From: JAEUTH01 sp044230205
GTDB lineage: Bacteria > Bacteroidota > Bacteroidia > AKYH767-A > OLB10
DNA length: 7,661 nt
Assembly: GCA_044230205.1 (NCBI GenBank)
Contig: JBGARN010000153.1
Coordinates: 1 to 7,661, forward strand
Reading direction: 5' to 3'
In this document: in pieces, positions 1-5,793 of the stretch
How positions within the stretch are numbered: position 1 is the stretch's first letter
Layout: the number at the start of each line of letters is the position of its first letter
Translations under genes and position numbers: made by a program
The notes under the pieces: model-generated
The model's input: the letters and a program-made list of their open reading frames with translations, nothing else
The model's database searches: none
Told to the model about the DNA's origin: nothing

Positions 1-762
1 TTTAGGGTTTTTGAATCCTTCATATAACACATTCAATATAGCAAGCACTACATCAAGGCCGATAAAATCAGCAAGCTGGAGCGGCCCCATTGGATGTGCC
101 ATACCAAGACGCATGACTGTATCAATTTCCTCAACACCTGCTACACCTTCATAAAGACTATAAATAGCTTCATTGATCATCGGAATTAATATGCGGTTAC
201 TTACAAAACCGGGGTAGTCATTTACTTCTGTTGGAATCTTACCTATTTTAACACTTAGCGCTTTTATGGTATTGGTCACTTCAGGGGAAGTCATATACCC
301 ATTGATTACCTCCACCAACTTCATCATTGGTACAGGGTTCATAAAATGCATGCCAATAACTAACGAACCGCGCTTAGTTACAGCAGCAATTTTAGTAATT
401 GATATAGAGGAGGTATTTGTTGCGAGAATGCAATTTTTAGGTGCAAGCTCATCCAGTTCTCTGAATATAGCAAGTTTGATATTCAAATTTTCTGAAGCCG
501 CCTCAACAACCAGATCAGCAGATTTAACACCTTCAGCTACCTTGGTATGAGTTGTTATTTTATTCAGTGCATTTACTTTTTCATCCTCACTAATAAGCCC
601 TTTTGAAACCTGCCTGTCCATATTGGTGCTTATGGTTTTAATGGCACGCTTCAATGCGTCTTCCGAAATATCTACCAGTGAAACCGTATAACCATACTGA
701 GCAAAAACATGAGCAATTCCATTACCCATGGTGCCTGAACCTATTACCGAAATATTCTTCAT
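1..762 (-). CDS. hbd: 3-hydroxybutyryl-CoA dehydrogenase, C-terminus cut by window edge
   Basis: This is a cytosolic enzyme that interconverts 3-hydroxybutyryl-CoA and acetoacetyl-CoA with NAD(P)H, in butanoate metabolism and beta-oxidation. The 254 visible codons begin MKNISVIGSGTMGNG, a Rossmann dinucleotide loop with G8, G10 and G13. An acidic residue (D31 in SLVDIS) ends the second strand, as in NAD-preferring enzymes. LVVEAASEN (about 85-93) and ATNTSS (114-119) are family signatures. The catalytic His is H139 in GMHFMNPVP, partnered by E151 (KLVEVI) and N190 (GFVSNRI). The C-terminal helical domain shows AHPMGPLQLADFIGLD (about 222-237). Family members are about 280-295 residues, so only the last 30-40 are missing. 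The ATG at 762 puts the Rossmann strand right at the N-terminus, as expected. It is transcribed divergently from the secreted-protein genes and has its own promoter. The single-domain form rules out a fused FadB/FadJ. The substrate could be a longer acyl chain or a phenylacetate-pathway intermediate (PaaH). Confidence 0.95.
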   Translation of the reverse strand, partial: MKNISVIGSGTMGNGIAHVFAQYGYTVSLVDISEDALKRAIKTISTNMDRQVSKGLISEDEKVNALNKITTHTKVAEGVKSADLVVEAASENLNIKLAIFRELDELAPKNCILATNTSSISITKIAAVTKRGSLVIGMHFMNPVPMMKLVEVINGYMTSPEVTNTIKALSVKIGKIPTEVNDYPGFVSNRILIPMINEAIYSLYEGVAGVEEIDTVMRLGMAHPMGPLQLADFIGLDVVLAILNVLYEGFKNPK

Positions 763-854
763 TTATTTTTTTCAGAAAACATTTACCCGCTTACCATTTT
801 ATAAAAGACCTATTGGGAGGGTATCAAAAATGTTATTGGATTAAAAAACCGGGG

Positions 855-884
855 CAAACCTATATCATTCTTTTAAATATCAAA
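855..884 (-). promoter_or_regulatory. Bacteroidota-type promoter for the dehydrogenase gene
   Basis: On the minus strand, TTTG (884-881) is followed by an 18-base spacer and TAGGTTTG (862-855). This matches both the -33 (TTTG) and -7 (TAnnTTTG) elements of the primary sigma factor consensus in Bacteroidota without a mismatch. Transcription would start near 849, leaving a leader of roughly 85-90 bases before the ATG at 762. No Shine-Dalgarno sequence precedes that ATG; the bases just upstream are A-rich, which is usual for this phylum. Confidence 0.55.
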
Positions 885-1013
885 ACAAAATTAGAGCAAA
901 ATTACAATAACTGCAATGCTGATTATTATTAACCTATCGCATAGCTTTTCAATATCAACAAATTTAGATGCAACTTCTTTTGTTTAGAAAGATCATTGAA
1001 ATACCACATAAAA

Positions 1014-1030
1014 TTAATACAGTGTATTAA
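1014..1030. promoter_or_regulatory. Perfect 17-base palindrome, possible operator
   Basis: TTAATACA-G-TGTATTAA is a perfect inverted repeat with 8-base arms around one central base. It lies 117 bases upstream of the start of the secreted-protein gene. The arm length and dyad symmetry fit the site of a dimeric helix-turn-helix regulator. AT-rich intergenic DNA also gives such palindromes by chance, and no regulator is identified. Confidence 0.3.
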
Positions 1031-1056
1031 CCGCATGTAAAAATTTACGACACTTA

Positions 1057-1095
1057 ACAATTGTGTTTCGCTAAACAATATACTTACAATTGTAA
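1057..1095. promoter_or_regulatory. Pair of ACAATTGT sites, the second inside a 12-base palindrome
   Basis: ACAATTGT occurs at 1057-1064 and again at 1086-1093, where it extends to the perfect palindrome TTACAATTGTAA (1084-1095). The centres are 29 bases apart, close to three helical turns, so both would face the same side of the helix. The sites overlap the weak promoter candidate of the gene at 1148, a position where a bound protein would affect initiation. Regulatory function is inference from layout only. Confidence 0.25.
1061..1092 (+). promoter_or_regulatory. Weak candidate promoter for the first T9SS cargo gene
   Basis: TTGT at 1061-1064, a 20-base spacer and TACAATTG at 1085-1092 resemble the Bacteroidota TTTG / TAnnTTTG pattern, with one mismatch in the -7 element and a poor -33 element. 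The implied transcription start near 1098 would leave a leader of about 50 bases before the ATG at 1148. In DNA this AT-rich such a match is weak evidence. Confidence 0.25.
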
Positions 1096-1147
1096 TTTAA
1101 GCTATCATTGCGAAGTACATGGGCTTACATTTTTAACTCCAATTTAC

Positions 1148-2764
1148 ATGACAAAAAAGTTTACCTGCATTTTTATTTTAATTTCTTCTTTAGTTAATGC
1201 GCAAAGCCCACAGGCTAAGAAATGGGATTACCGCTATGGTGGAAGCAATGCAGAAATTGTAACAGGGTTTGTTCAAACTGCTGATGGAGGATTTGTACTC
1301 TATGGTCATTCATCATCACCTGCCAATGGCGACCGTTCGCAACCTACACAAGGCGGATTCGATTACTGGATTGTAAAGCTTGATTCGAATGGAGTAAAAG
1401 AATGGGACAAAGATTTTGGAGGCAATAATGATGATCTGCTTTACTCACTTACCGTTACTAAAGATGGTGGATACCTTCTTGGAGGCACTTCCTACTCCGG
1501 TACTTCGGGCGATAAAACTGATTCGCTCAGGGGTGCGCAGGATTATTGGATTTTAAAAACTGATTCGGCCGGAAACAAACTTTGGGATAAAACTTTTGGC
1601 GGAAATAATATTGACTGGATGTATTCGTGTGTTCAAACTGCCGATAGTGGATTTATAATAGGAGGTTACAGTTATTCAGATAGCAGTGGTGAAAAAAGCT
1701 CAGCTAACAAAGGACAAAAAGATTACTGGATTGTAAGAACCGATAAAGAAGGAAATTTGGTTTGGGAAAAATCATATGGAAGTACGGGTGATGATTGGTT
1801 TTATGTAATCAAGCATACTGCAGATGATAATTACATCCTTGGAGGATTTTCTAACTCAGACAGCAGTGGAGATAAATCACAAAACACCTGGGGTTTGTAT
1901 GATTGCTGGATTATTAAAATTGATACAGCAGGAAATAAAATTTGGGATAAAGATTATGGTGGTACTAGTATTGATGGATTATATGCATTAATAACAACTA
2001 ATGATGGTGGATTTATTTTCGGGGGGCCTTCCATTTCCGGTGTTGGAGGAAATAAAACGCAACCTTCATGGGGTGCATATGATTACTGGGTAATTAAAAC
2101 TGATAAAGATGGTAACTATGAGTGGGATGCTGATTTTGGAGGCACTGGTAATGAGGAAGTTTTTGGAAATATTTTTCAGACAAATGATAATGGCTACATG
2201 ATTTCAGGTCTTTCTTATTCTGGAATTGGCGGCAATAAAACGGAAAACAACCTGGGTGCTGAACAATCCTGGGTAGTAAAAACTGATTCAATGGGAAATT
2301 TTCAATGGGATAAAACCATTTTTACAACCGGTCACGATGAAGCAGGATTTTGCGCACAGAGTACCGATGGTTGTTCCGTTTTTGTGAATTTTACCAGTGC
2401 AGGCACAGGTGGATATAAAACACAACCTTCCTGGAATAATACAGATGACTATTGGATAGTGAAATTTTGTGATAGTGTTCCTAATGCTGTTGAAGCAATT
2501 TTACCCGATAATCAAATTAAAATATTACCCAATCCAATTACCGATTACATGACAATAAAATGGAATGACAATAACATTTCAAGATCAACAGAAATAAACA
2601 TTCAACTGAAAAACATTTTAGGAGAAGTAATTCAAGTGGAGCAAGTTGAAAACCCAAGTGATAATTATCACATAATGCATTTAAGCCACATCAGCAATGG
2701 CGTTTATTTTATTGATATTAAAATTGGCGAAAAGCATTACCTTAAGAAATTAATAAAACAATAA
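1148..2764 (+). CDS. Secreted T9SS cargo protein with seven WDxxFGG/DYWIVK repeats
   Basis: This 538-residue protein starts with a signal peptide: MTKK, a hydrophobic stretch at 5-16, and likely cleavage after A18 (VNA|Q). I chose the ATG at 1148 because the longer frame, opening with TTG at 1061, would add 29 residues and bury the signal peptide. Residues 24-446 are seven tandem repeats, each with a W-[DE]-K-x-[FY]-GG opening, a T-x-D-G-G-[FY] turn, an S-G-[DEN]-K loop and a D-Y-W-[IV]-[VI]-K-x-D-x-x-G-N ending. Repeats of this kind are common in Bacteroidota surface proteins and suggest a beta-propeller. After a linker, about 458-538 is a T9SS type A sorting domain: ILPNPITD at its start, LKNILGEV in the middle, and NGVYFIDI followed by YLKKLIKQ at the end. 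The protein should pass through the Sec system, then T9SS, and be released or attached at the cell surface. No enzymatic motif is visible and the ligand is unknown. The gene is followed by a terminator. Confidence 0.9.
   Translation: MTKKFTCIFILISSLVNAQSPQAKKWDYRYGGSNAEIVTGFVQTADGGFVLYGHSSSPANGDRSQPTQGGFDYWIVKLDSNGVKEWDKDFGGNNDDLLYSLTVTKDGGYLLGGTSYSGTSGDKTDSLRGAQDYWILKTDSAGNKLWDKTFGGNNIDWMYSCVQTADSGFIIGGYSYSDSSGEKSSANKGQKDYWIVRTDKEGNLVWEKSYGSTGDDWFYVIKHTADDNYILGGFSNSDSSGDKSQNTWGLYDCWIIKIDTAGNKIWDKDYGGTSIDGLYALITTNDGGFIFGGPSISGVGGNKTQPSWGAYDYWVIKTDKDGNYEWDADFGGTGNEEVFGNIFQTNDNGYMISGLSYSGIGGNKTENNLGAEQSWVVKTDSMGNFQWDKTIFTTGHDEAGFCAQSTDGCSVFVNFTSAGTGGYKTQPSWNNTDDYWIVKFCDSVPNAVEAILPDNQIKILPNPITDYMTIKWNDNNISRSTEINIQLKNILGEVIQVEQVENPSDNYHIMHLSHISNGVYFIDIKIGEKHYLKKLIKQ
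1217..2485 (+). repeat. Seven in-frame tandem repeats of about 180 bases
   Basis: Repeat boundaries in the protein are residues 24-83, 84-143, 144-203, 204-263, 264-323, 324-384 and 385-446. The first five are exactly 60 residues (180 bases) with no insertion or deletion; the sixth is 61. The seventh is the most divergent: its FGG is replaced by IFTT and it carries three extra cysteines. At DNA level the copies differ at many synonymous positions, so the array is old and held by selection on the protein rather than freshly duplicated. Confidence 0.85.
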
Positions 2765-2783
2765 AAAGCCTTTACAGGCTTTT
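2764..2783 (+). terminator. Rho-independent terminator after the first T9SS cargo gene
   Basis: AAAAGCCT (2764-2771) pairs with AGGCTTTT (2776-2783) around the loop TTAC, directly at the stop codon of the upstream gene. The descending arm ends in TTTT, which supplies a short U-tract. The hairpin is small, and the T-run is part of the stem, so termination may be partial. Confidence 0.6.
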
Positions 2784-2785
2784 GC

Positions 2786-2816
2786 ATTGCCATACCGGAA
2801 CTTTAATTTATTATTG
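2786..2816 (+). promoter_or_regulatory. Candidate promoter for the second T9SS cargo gene
   Basis: ATTG (2786-2789), a 19-base spacer and TATTATTG (2809-2816) match the Bacteroidota TTTG / TAnnTTTG consensus with one mismatch in each element. Transcription would begin near 2822, just past the upstream terminator, giving a leader of about 50 bases before the ATG at 2872. Its position right after a terminator supports separate transcription of the two genes. Confidence 0.3.
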
Positions 2817-2871
2817 CCATTAAAGGATAAGACATAAAAACAGATTCATTAAAAATTAAAGAACATTAATT

Positions 2872-4569
2872 ATGAGAAAAATAATACTCCATGCACTATT
2901 ATTCGTGTCAATACTTTTTAGAGCTGAAGCACAACAAAATAATTTTGGCTGGGCTATTAAAGCAGGTGCTCAATTTGATGATGTTGGTTATAGCATAACC
3001 ACTGATAACAATAATAACGTATGTTCAACGGGTTACTTTGAAGGTACAGTAGATTTTGATCCGGGAAGCGGAACAAACAATTTAACATCAGCAGGACTTG
3101 GAGATATTTATATTCAAAAGCTATCAGCCAACGGAACCTTACTATGGGCACGTAAAATTGGCAGCACCGGTTTTGATTATGCTTATTCAATAACAAGTGA
3201 TAATGGTGGCAACTTTCTAATATGCGGCTCTTTTGAAGGTACTGTTGATTTCGATCCGGGAACGGGTGTTTCCAACCTTACCGCAACATCACCGGGCCAT
3301 GATTTTTTTGTTTTGAAACTCGACCTTGCTGGAAATTTTATATGGGCTAAATCTGCTGGCGGTAACGGTGAAGACGAGGCAGTTGGTATAACAACAGATT
3401 ATTCTCAAAATGTAATTGTTACTGGGTATTTCAGTAACACTGTAGATTTCGATCCCGGTGCAGGAACCAATTCTCAAACTTCAAATGGCCTGTATGATAA
3501 TTTTATACTTAAGCTTGATCCTTCTGGCAATTATAAATGGGCGGTAACTATGGGAGGTACTAATTACGACTACAGCAAAGCAGTAGCCACAGATGCCGAT
3601 ATGAATGTTATTACTACAGGCACTTTTGGTGCTACAGTTGATTTTGATCCAGGGCCCAATACTTATTACCTTACTTCAAACGGTGGTTCAGTTTATGGCG
3701 ATATATATGTTCAGAAGCTTGACAGTAATGGCAATTTCACATGGACACAACAAATGGGCTGGTTTGGAGATGATATTGGAACATCAGTAAAAGTTGATGG
3801 TGCCGGTAACGTATATACAACAGGTTGGTTCCAGGTTACGGTTGATTTCGATCCCGGATCAGGTGTTCATAACCTCGTCACTAATGGCGGAGGCTACACT
3901 GATGATATTTTTGTTCAGAAATTAGATGCTAATGGAAATTTTATTTGGGCAGCCGGAATGGGCGGACCAACTGACGACCGTGGTTTTTCGCTTGCACTAG
4001 ATAATATTGGAGATGTTTGTACCACTGGTTTTCATTCAGGCACTGGTGATTTTGATCCGGGAACAGGAACTTCTAACTTAACAGGTGATGGAGCATTTTT
4101 AAGCAAATTATCGAATAGCGGCTCATTTATTTGGGCCAAACAAATGACAGCGAGCGAGGGTCATGGAATTTCTTCAGACGCAAATGGCAGCATCTATTCA
4201 ACCGGTCAGTTCGATCACTCCGTTGATTTTGATCCGGGTTCAGGTACATTTATGCTTTCTTCAAATGCAGGCAGTATTGATGCATATGTGCAAAAACTCA
4301 ACAGCCCTTCAGCAGGACTTATTTCGTATTTAATTAATAACACTGCTATTCATCCTAATCCATCTTCGGGAAATTTTAATTTAACTTTTGCGAAGATGAT
4401 GCCGCTTATTACTATTGAAGTTTTAACAGCCTCGGGGCAGCTTATATTTCATACAACAATAGAAAATGGTATGTCCCAACAGTTAGAATTAAAACAGCCT
4501 GCAGGAATGTATTTTTTAAAGCTTAGCTCAGGTAATGAATTTGCTTACCACAAACTGATAATTGAATAA
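2872..4569 (+). CDS. Secreted T9SS cargo protein with seven VDFDPG (SBBP-like) repeats
   Basis: This 565-residue protein begins MRKIILHALLFVSILFRAEA, a signal peptide with likely cleavage after A20. Residues 25-482 hold seven repeats of 62-68 residues. Each has a [FY]-x-W-A-x-x-x-G-G opening, a [TS]-D-x-x-x-N-V-x-x-T-G-x-F segment, the strongly kept V-D-F-D-P-G-x-G loop and an ending such as DIYVQKLDSNGN. The DFDPG loops sit at about 60, 125, 191, 256, 324, 392 (GDFDPG) and 451. The pattern resembles SBBP-type beta-propeller repeats found in many Bacteroidota exported proteins. The C-terminus (about 492-565) is a T9SS type A sorting domain, with IHPNPSSGNFNL, then LTASGQLI, then PAGMYFLKL and the final HKLIIE. 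It should reach the surface or medium through Sec and T9SS. The paired aspartates in each loop could bind calcium, which is inference. There is no catalytic motif. It lies 107 bases after the previous cargo gene, in the same orientation, with a hairpin terminator between. Confidence 0.9.
   Translation: MRKIILHALLFVSILFRAEAQQNNFGWAIKAGAQFDDVGYSITTDNNNNVCSTGYFEGTVDFDPGSGTNNLTSAGLGDIYIQKLSANGTLLWARKIGSTGFDYAYSITSDNGGNFLICGSFEGTVDFDPGTGVSNLTATSPGHDFFVLKLDLAGNFIWAKSAGGNGEDEAVGITTDYSQNVIVTGYFSNTVDFDPGAGTNSQTSNGLYDNFILKLDPSGNYKWAVTMGGTNYDYSKAVATDADMNVITTGTFGATVDFDPGPNTYYLTSNGGSVYGDIYVQKLDSNGNFTWTQQMGWFGDDIGTSVKVDGAGNVYTTGWFQVTVDFDPGSGVHNLVTNGGGYTDDIFVQKLDANGNFIWAAGMGGPTDDRGFSLALDNIGDVCTTGFHSGTGDFDPGTGTSNLTGDGAFLSKLSNSGSFIWAKQMTASEGHGISSDANGSIYSTGQFDHSVDFDPGSGTFMLSSNAGSIDAYVQKLNSPSAGLISYLINNTAIHPNPSSGNFNLTFAKMMPLITIEVLTASGQLIFHTTIENGMSQQLELKQPAGMYFLKLSSGNEFAYHKLIIE
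2944..4317 (+). repeat. Seven in-frame tandem repeats of 186-204 bases
   Basis: In protein coordinates the units are 25-89, 90-155, 156-220, 221-288, 289-356, 357-418 and 419-482. Length differences fall in the loop between VDFDPG and the QKLD ending: repeats 4 and 5 are longest and repeat 6 shortest. The seven DFDPG loops use varied synonymous codons (TTT or TTC for Phe; CCG, CCC or CCA for Pro), so the array is an old protein repeat and not a recent DNA expansion. Confidence 0.85.
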
Positions 4570-4640
4570 TAAGTTGCTAATTCTTAATGTATGCAATAAG
4601 TCAATTGACAAATTAAAACTGCTATCATCTAATATCAACA

Positions 4641-5069
4641 ATGTCCAGGTATCGACTATGGTTAAAAATTACAGCCATTCTATTACTGCTTACTGCAGTA
4701 TTGCATTCATTAAGTTTTTTCAATGAACCAACCGGGCAGAATGAAACTGAAAAACAAATGATAAACCTTATTACCACTTACCAAATTGAAAGTGGCGCAG
4801 GATTTAACCCAACTTTTTATGATTTATTTACCGGAATTAGCATTGGCTTTAGCTTGCTGTTTATTGTTGGTGGTTTAACTTTACTTCAATTATTATACAA
4901 AAAAACAGGCGATGATGTATTATCAGGAATGATTACCATTTACCTTTTGGTATATGGAGGCTGTTTTGCAGCATGTTTATATTTTACATTTTTACCACCT
5001 GTAATTTGTACCGGACTTATCTTTCTAAGCTTGATAATAGCACGTATAGTTTTTAGAAAAATTGTTTAA
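4641..5069 (+). CDS. Small integral membrane protein with four predicted helices
   Basis: This 142-residue protein has four hydrophobic segments at about 8-28, 64-86, 94-115 and 118-138. A hydrophilic stretch (29-63, with ETEKQM and the aromatic FNPTFYDLF) lies between helices 1 and 2. Helix 1 ends in a polar AVLHSLSFF segment with H22. This layout, one helix with a His, a loop, then a glycine-rich helix (FTGISIGFSLLFIVGG), recalls small uncharacterised membrane proteins of the LIC_13387 type. I give that as a resemblance from memory and assign no function. The ATG at 4641 lies directly before a short basic N-terminus (MSRYR) and helix 1. No terminator is visible in the 71 bases after the upstream cargo gene, so read-through from it is possible. 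Confidence 0.75.
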   Translation: MSRYRLWLKITAILLLLTAVLHSLSFFNEPTGQNETEKQMINLITTYQIESGAGFNPTFYDLFTGISIGFSLLFIVGGLTLLQLLYKKTGDDVLSGMITIYLLVYGGCFAACLYFTFLPPVICTGLIFLSLIIARIVFRKIV

Positions 5070-5092
5070 TATTCAGTAATTTCAGGATTGTT

Positions 5093-5122
5093 TTTGCATT
5101 CTTATATTTCCTTTTAATTTTA
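5093..5122 (+). promoter_or_regulatory. Candidate promoter for the STAS-like gene
   Basis: TTTG (5093-5096), an 18-base spacer and TAATTTTA (5115-5122) match the Bacteroidota consensus except for the final base of the -7 element. The predicted leader would be short, about 15-17 bases before the ATG at 5145. Another partial match (TATATTTC, 5103-5110) overlaps it, so the exact element is uncertain. Confidence 0.3.
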
Positions 5123-5144
5123 CCAAGCTAAAAACACTTAACCC

Positions 5145-5513
5145 ATGAGCATAGCCATACAGCCCAATGAAAAATATTTATTAATCAGCTTCAGCGAAAA
5201 TAATATCAACCCGGATTCTGTAAGCCAAATAAAAGATTACACATCAACTGCTGATAATGAAAATTACATCATTCTGGATTTTTCAAATATCCGGTCAATT
5301 GACAGGCAGATGTTGCTTGATTTTGAAGCCCAGCTGCAGCAAATCATAGCAACCGATGGTTATATTGTATTTGCAAGTGATGATGAAAAAATCAATACTG
5401 ATATTGCTGCTACATTTAATGACCCCGATCTCTTAATATTACCTTCTGTTGATGAAGCGATTGATTATGTCTATATGGATGAAATAGAAAAAGACATTGG
5501 TGGTGAAGGCTAA
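5145..5513 (+). CDS. STAS-like domain protein without the phosphorylated serine
   Basis: This 122-residue soluble, acidic protein has no signal peptide or membrane segment. Its order of elements fits the STAS fold of anti-sigma-factor antagonists. There is an N-terminal strand pair (KYLLISFSENNI), a strand YIILDFSNIRSID at 41-53 where SpoIIAA-type proteins have their conserved I-L-D-L-S, and helix MLLDFEAQLQQI. A strand GYIVFAS follows, then a region ending LLILPSVDEAIDYV that matches the typical terminal strand plus ...S-x-x-E-A-[IL] helix. The classic D-S-S-G-[LI] motif is replaced by D53-R54-Q55-M56-L57, so it cannot be regulated by phosphorylation at that serine. No anti-sigma kinase or phosphatase gene is nearby. 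A role as a protein-interaction module is inference. The last ten or so residues are acidic and glycine-rich. The ATG at 5145 has no Shine-Dalgarno sequence. Confidence 0.7.
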   Translation: MSIAIQPNEKYLLISFSENNINPDSVSQIKDYTSTADNENYIILDFSNIRSIDRQMLLDFEAQLQQIIATDGYIVFASDDEKINTDIAATFNDPDLLILPSVDEAIDYVYMDEIEKDIGGEG

Positions 5514-5521
5514 AACTATTT

Positions 5522-5728
5522 TTACAGGACCGCTGCAGCGCTTTTAACTCGTTCAATAAAAAGTGTTTTTTGATTTTGCAATCCTCGTGGTTTACCTTGT
5601 ATTGTTTTCTTTACAATCGTTTGCTTCCTTGTTAACCATGAAATGCTCCATATTATTTCTGTTCCTGGTATGGCAAATAGTAAAAGCGAAATTATCGCGG
5701 CTATTTGGAATATATTTTCAGTTGTCAT
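5522..5728 (-). CDS. Doubtful 68-residue single-span membrane protein
   Basis: This minus-strand ORF sits between two convergent genes, with its stop 8 bases beyond the stop of the STAS-like gene. It encodes a short polar start (MTTENIFQ), one hydrophobic span at about 8-29 and a basic tail rich in Lys, Arg and Gln. That matches the positive-inside layout of a small membrane protein, and its codons look as A-rich as those of neighbouring genes. Against it: I recognise no homologue, no promoter or ribosome site is visible, and its start lies about 20 bases after the terminator of the PspC operon, so transcription would depend on read-through. The opposite strand is also open and hydrophobic, as expected from composition alone. 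The gene may not be real. Confidence 0.3.
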   Translation of the reverse strand: MTTENIFQIAAIISLLLFAIPGTEIIWSISWLTRKQTIVKKTIQGKPRGLQNQKTLFIERVKSAAAVL

Positions 5729-5747
5729 TGTTGGCGATAGTTTTTTT

Positions 5748-5782
5748 AAAACCTGCTTCCGGTATCAGGTGCCGGAAGCAGG
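5748..5782 (-). terminator. Strong intrinsic terminator of the padR-pspC operon
   Basis: Read on the minus strand, CCTGCTTCCGG (5782-5772) and CCGGAAGCAGG (5762-5752) form a perfect 11-base-pair stem with a 9-base loop, followed by TTTT (5751-5748). It starts 11 bases after the stop codon of the PspC gene. On the plus strand the hairpin is followed by CTTAGAAT, not a T-run, so it should act on the leftward transcript only. Confidence 0.8.
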
Positions 5783-5793
5783 CTTAGAATTAT

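Larger units (their letters stand above)
763..1147. other. Divergent intergenic region (385 bases)
   Basis: This region separates two divergently transcribed genes. It is strongly AT-rich. It holds the dehydrogenase promoter (855-884), a 17-base palindrome (1014-1030), a 12-base palindrome (1084-1095) and a weak promoter candidate for the rightward gene. I found no convincing small gene. The forward ORF that crosses its left part is mostly antisense to the dehydrogenase, and nothing in it resembles a known RNA gene. Confidence 0.7.
5514..5793. other. Convergent intergenic region (280 bases)
   Basis: This stretch lies between the stop of the STAS-like gene and the stop of the PspC gene. It holds the leftward terminator (5748-5782) and the doubtful 68-residue ORF. 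A 10-base palindrome CGCTGCAGCG (5531-5540) followed by CTTTT sits 17 bases after the STAS-like stop; with only a three-base stem if folded around TGCA, it is a poor terminator for the rightward gene. Nothing else is recognisable. Confidence 0.6.

Noticed and set aside
266..550. Forward 94-residue ORF antisense to the dehydrogenase
   Set aside because: The opposite strand is a well-conserved enzyme with all catalytic motifs; this is a shadow frame.
654..932. Forward 92-residue ORF
   Set aside because: Its first third is antisense to the dehydrogenase and the rest is low-complexity AT-rich intergenic sequence with no recognisable protein features.
1061..1147. Longer N-terminus of the first T9SS cargo protein starting at TTG 1061
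   Set aside because: It would add 29 residues ahead of a clear signal peptide that starts at the ATG at 1148, and it covers a promoter-like region.
1217..2485. 180-base periodicity considered as a CRISPR-like or satellite array
   Set aside because: The period keeps the reading frame and the copies differ at synonymous sites, so it is a protein repeat. There are no short identical repeats with unique spacers.
4610..4619. GTCAATTGAC palindrome upstream of the small membrane protein gene
   Set aside because: It is only 10 bases, isolated, without a second copy nearby, and expected by chance in DNA of this composition.
5531..5544. CGCTGCAGCG followed by CTTTT as a terminator for the STAS-like gene
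   Set aside because: The palindrome has no room for a loop unless the stem falls to three base pairs, too weak to call.
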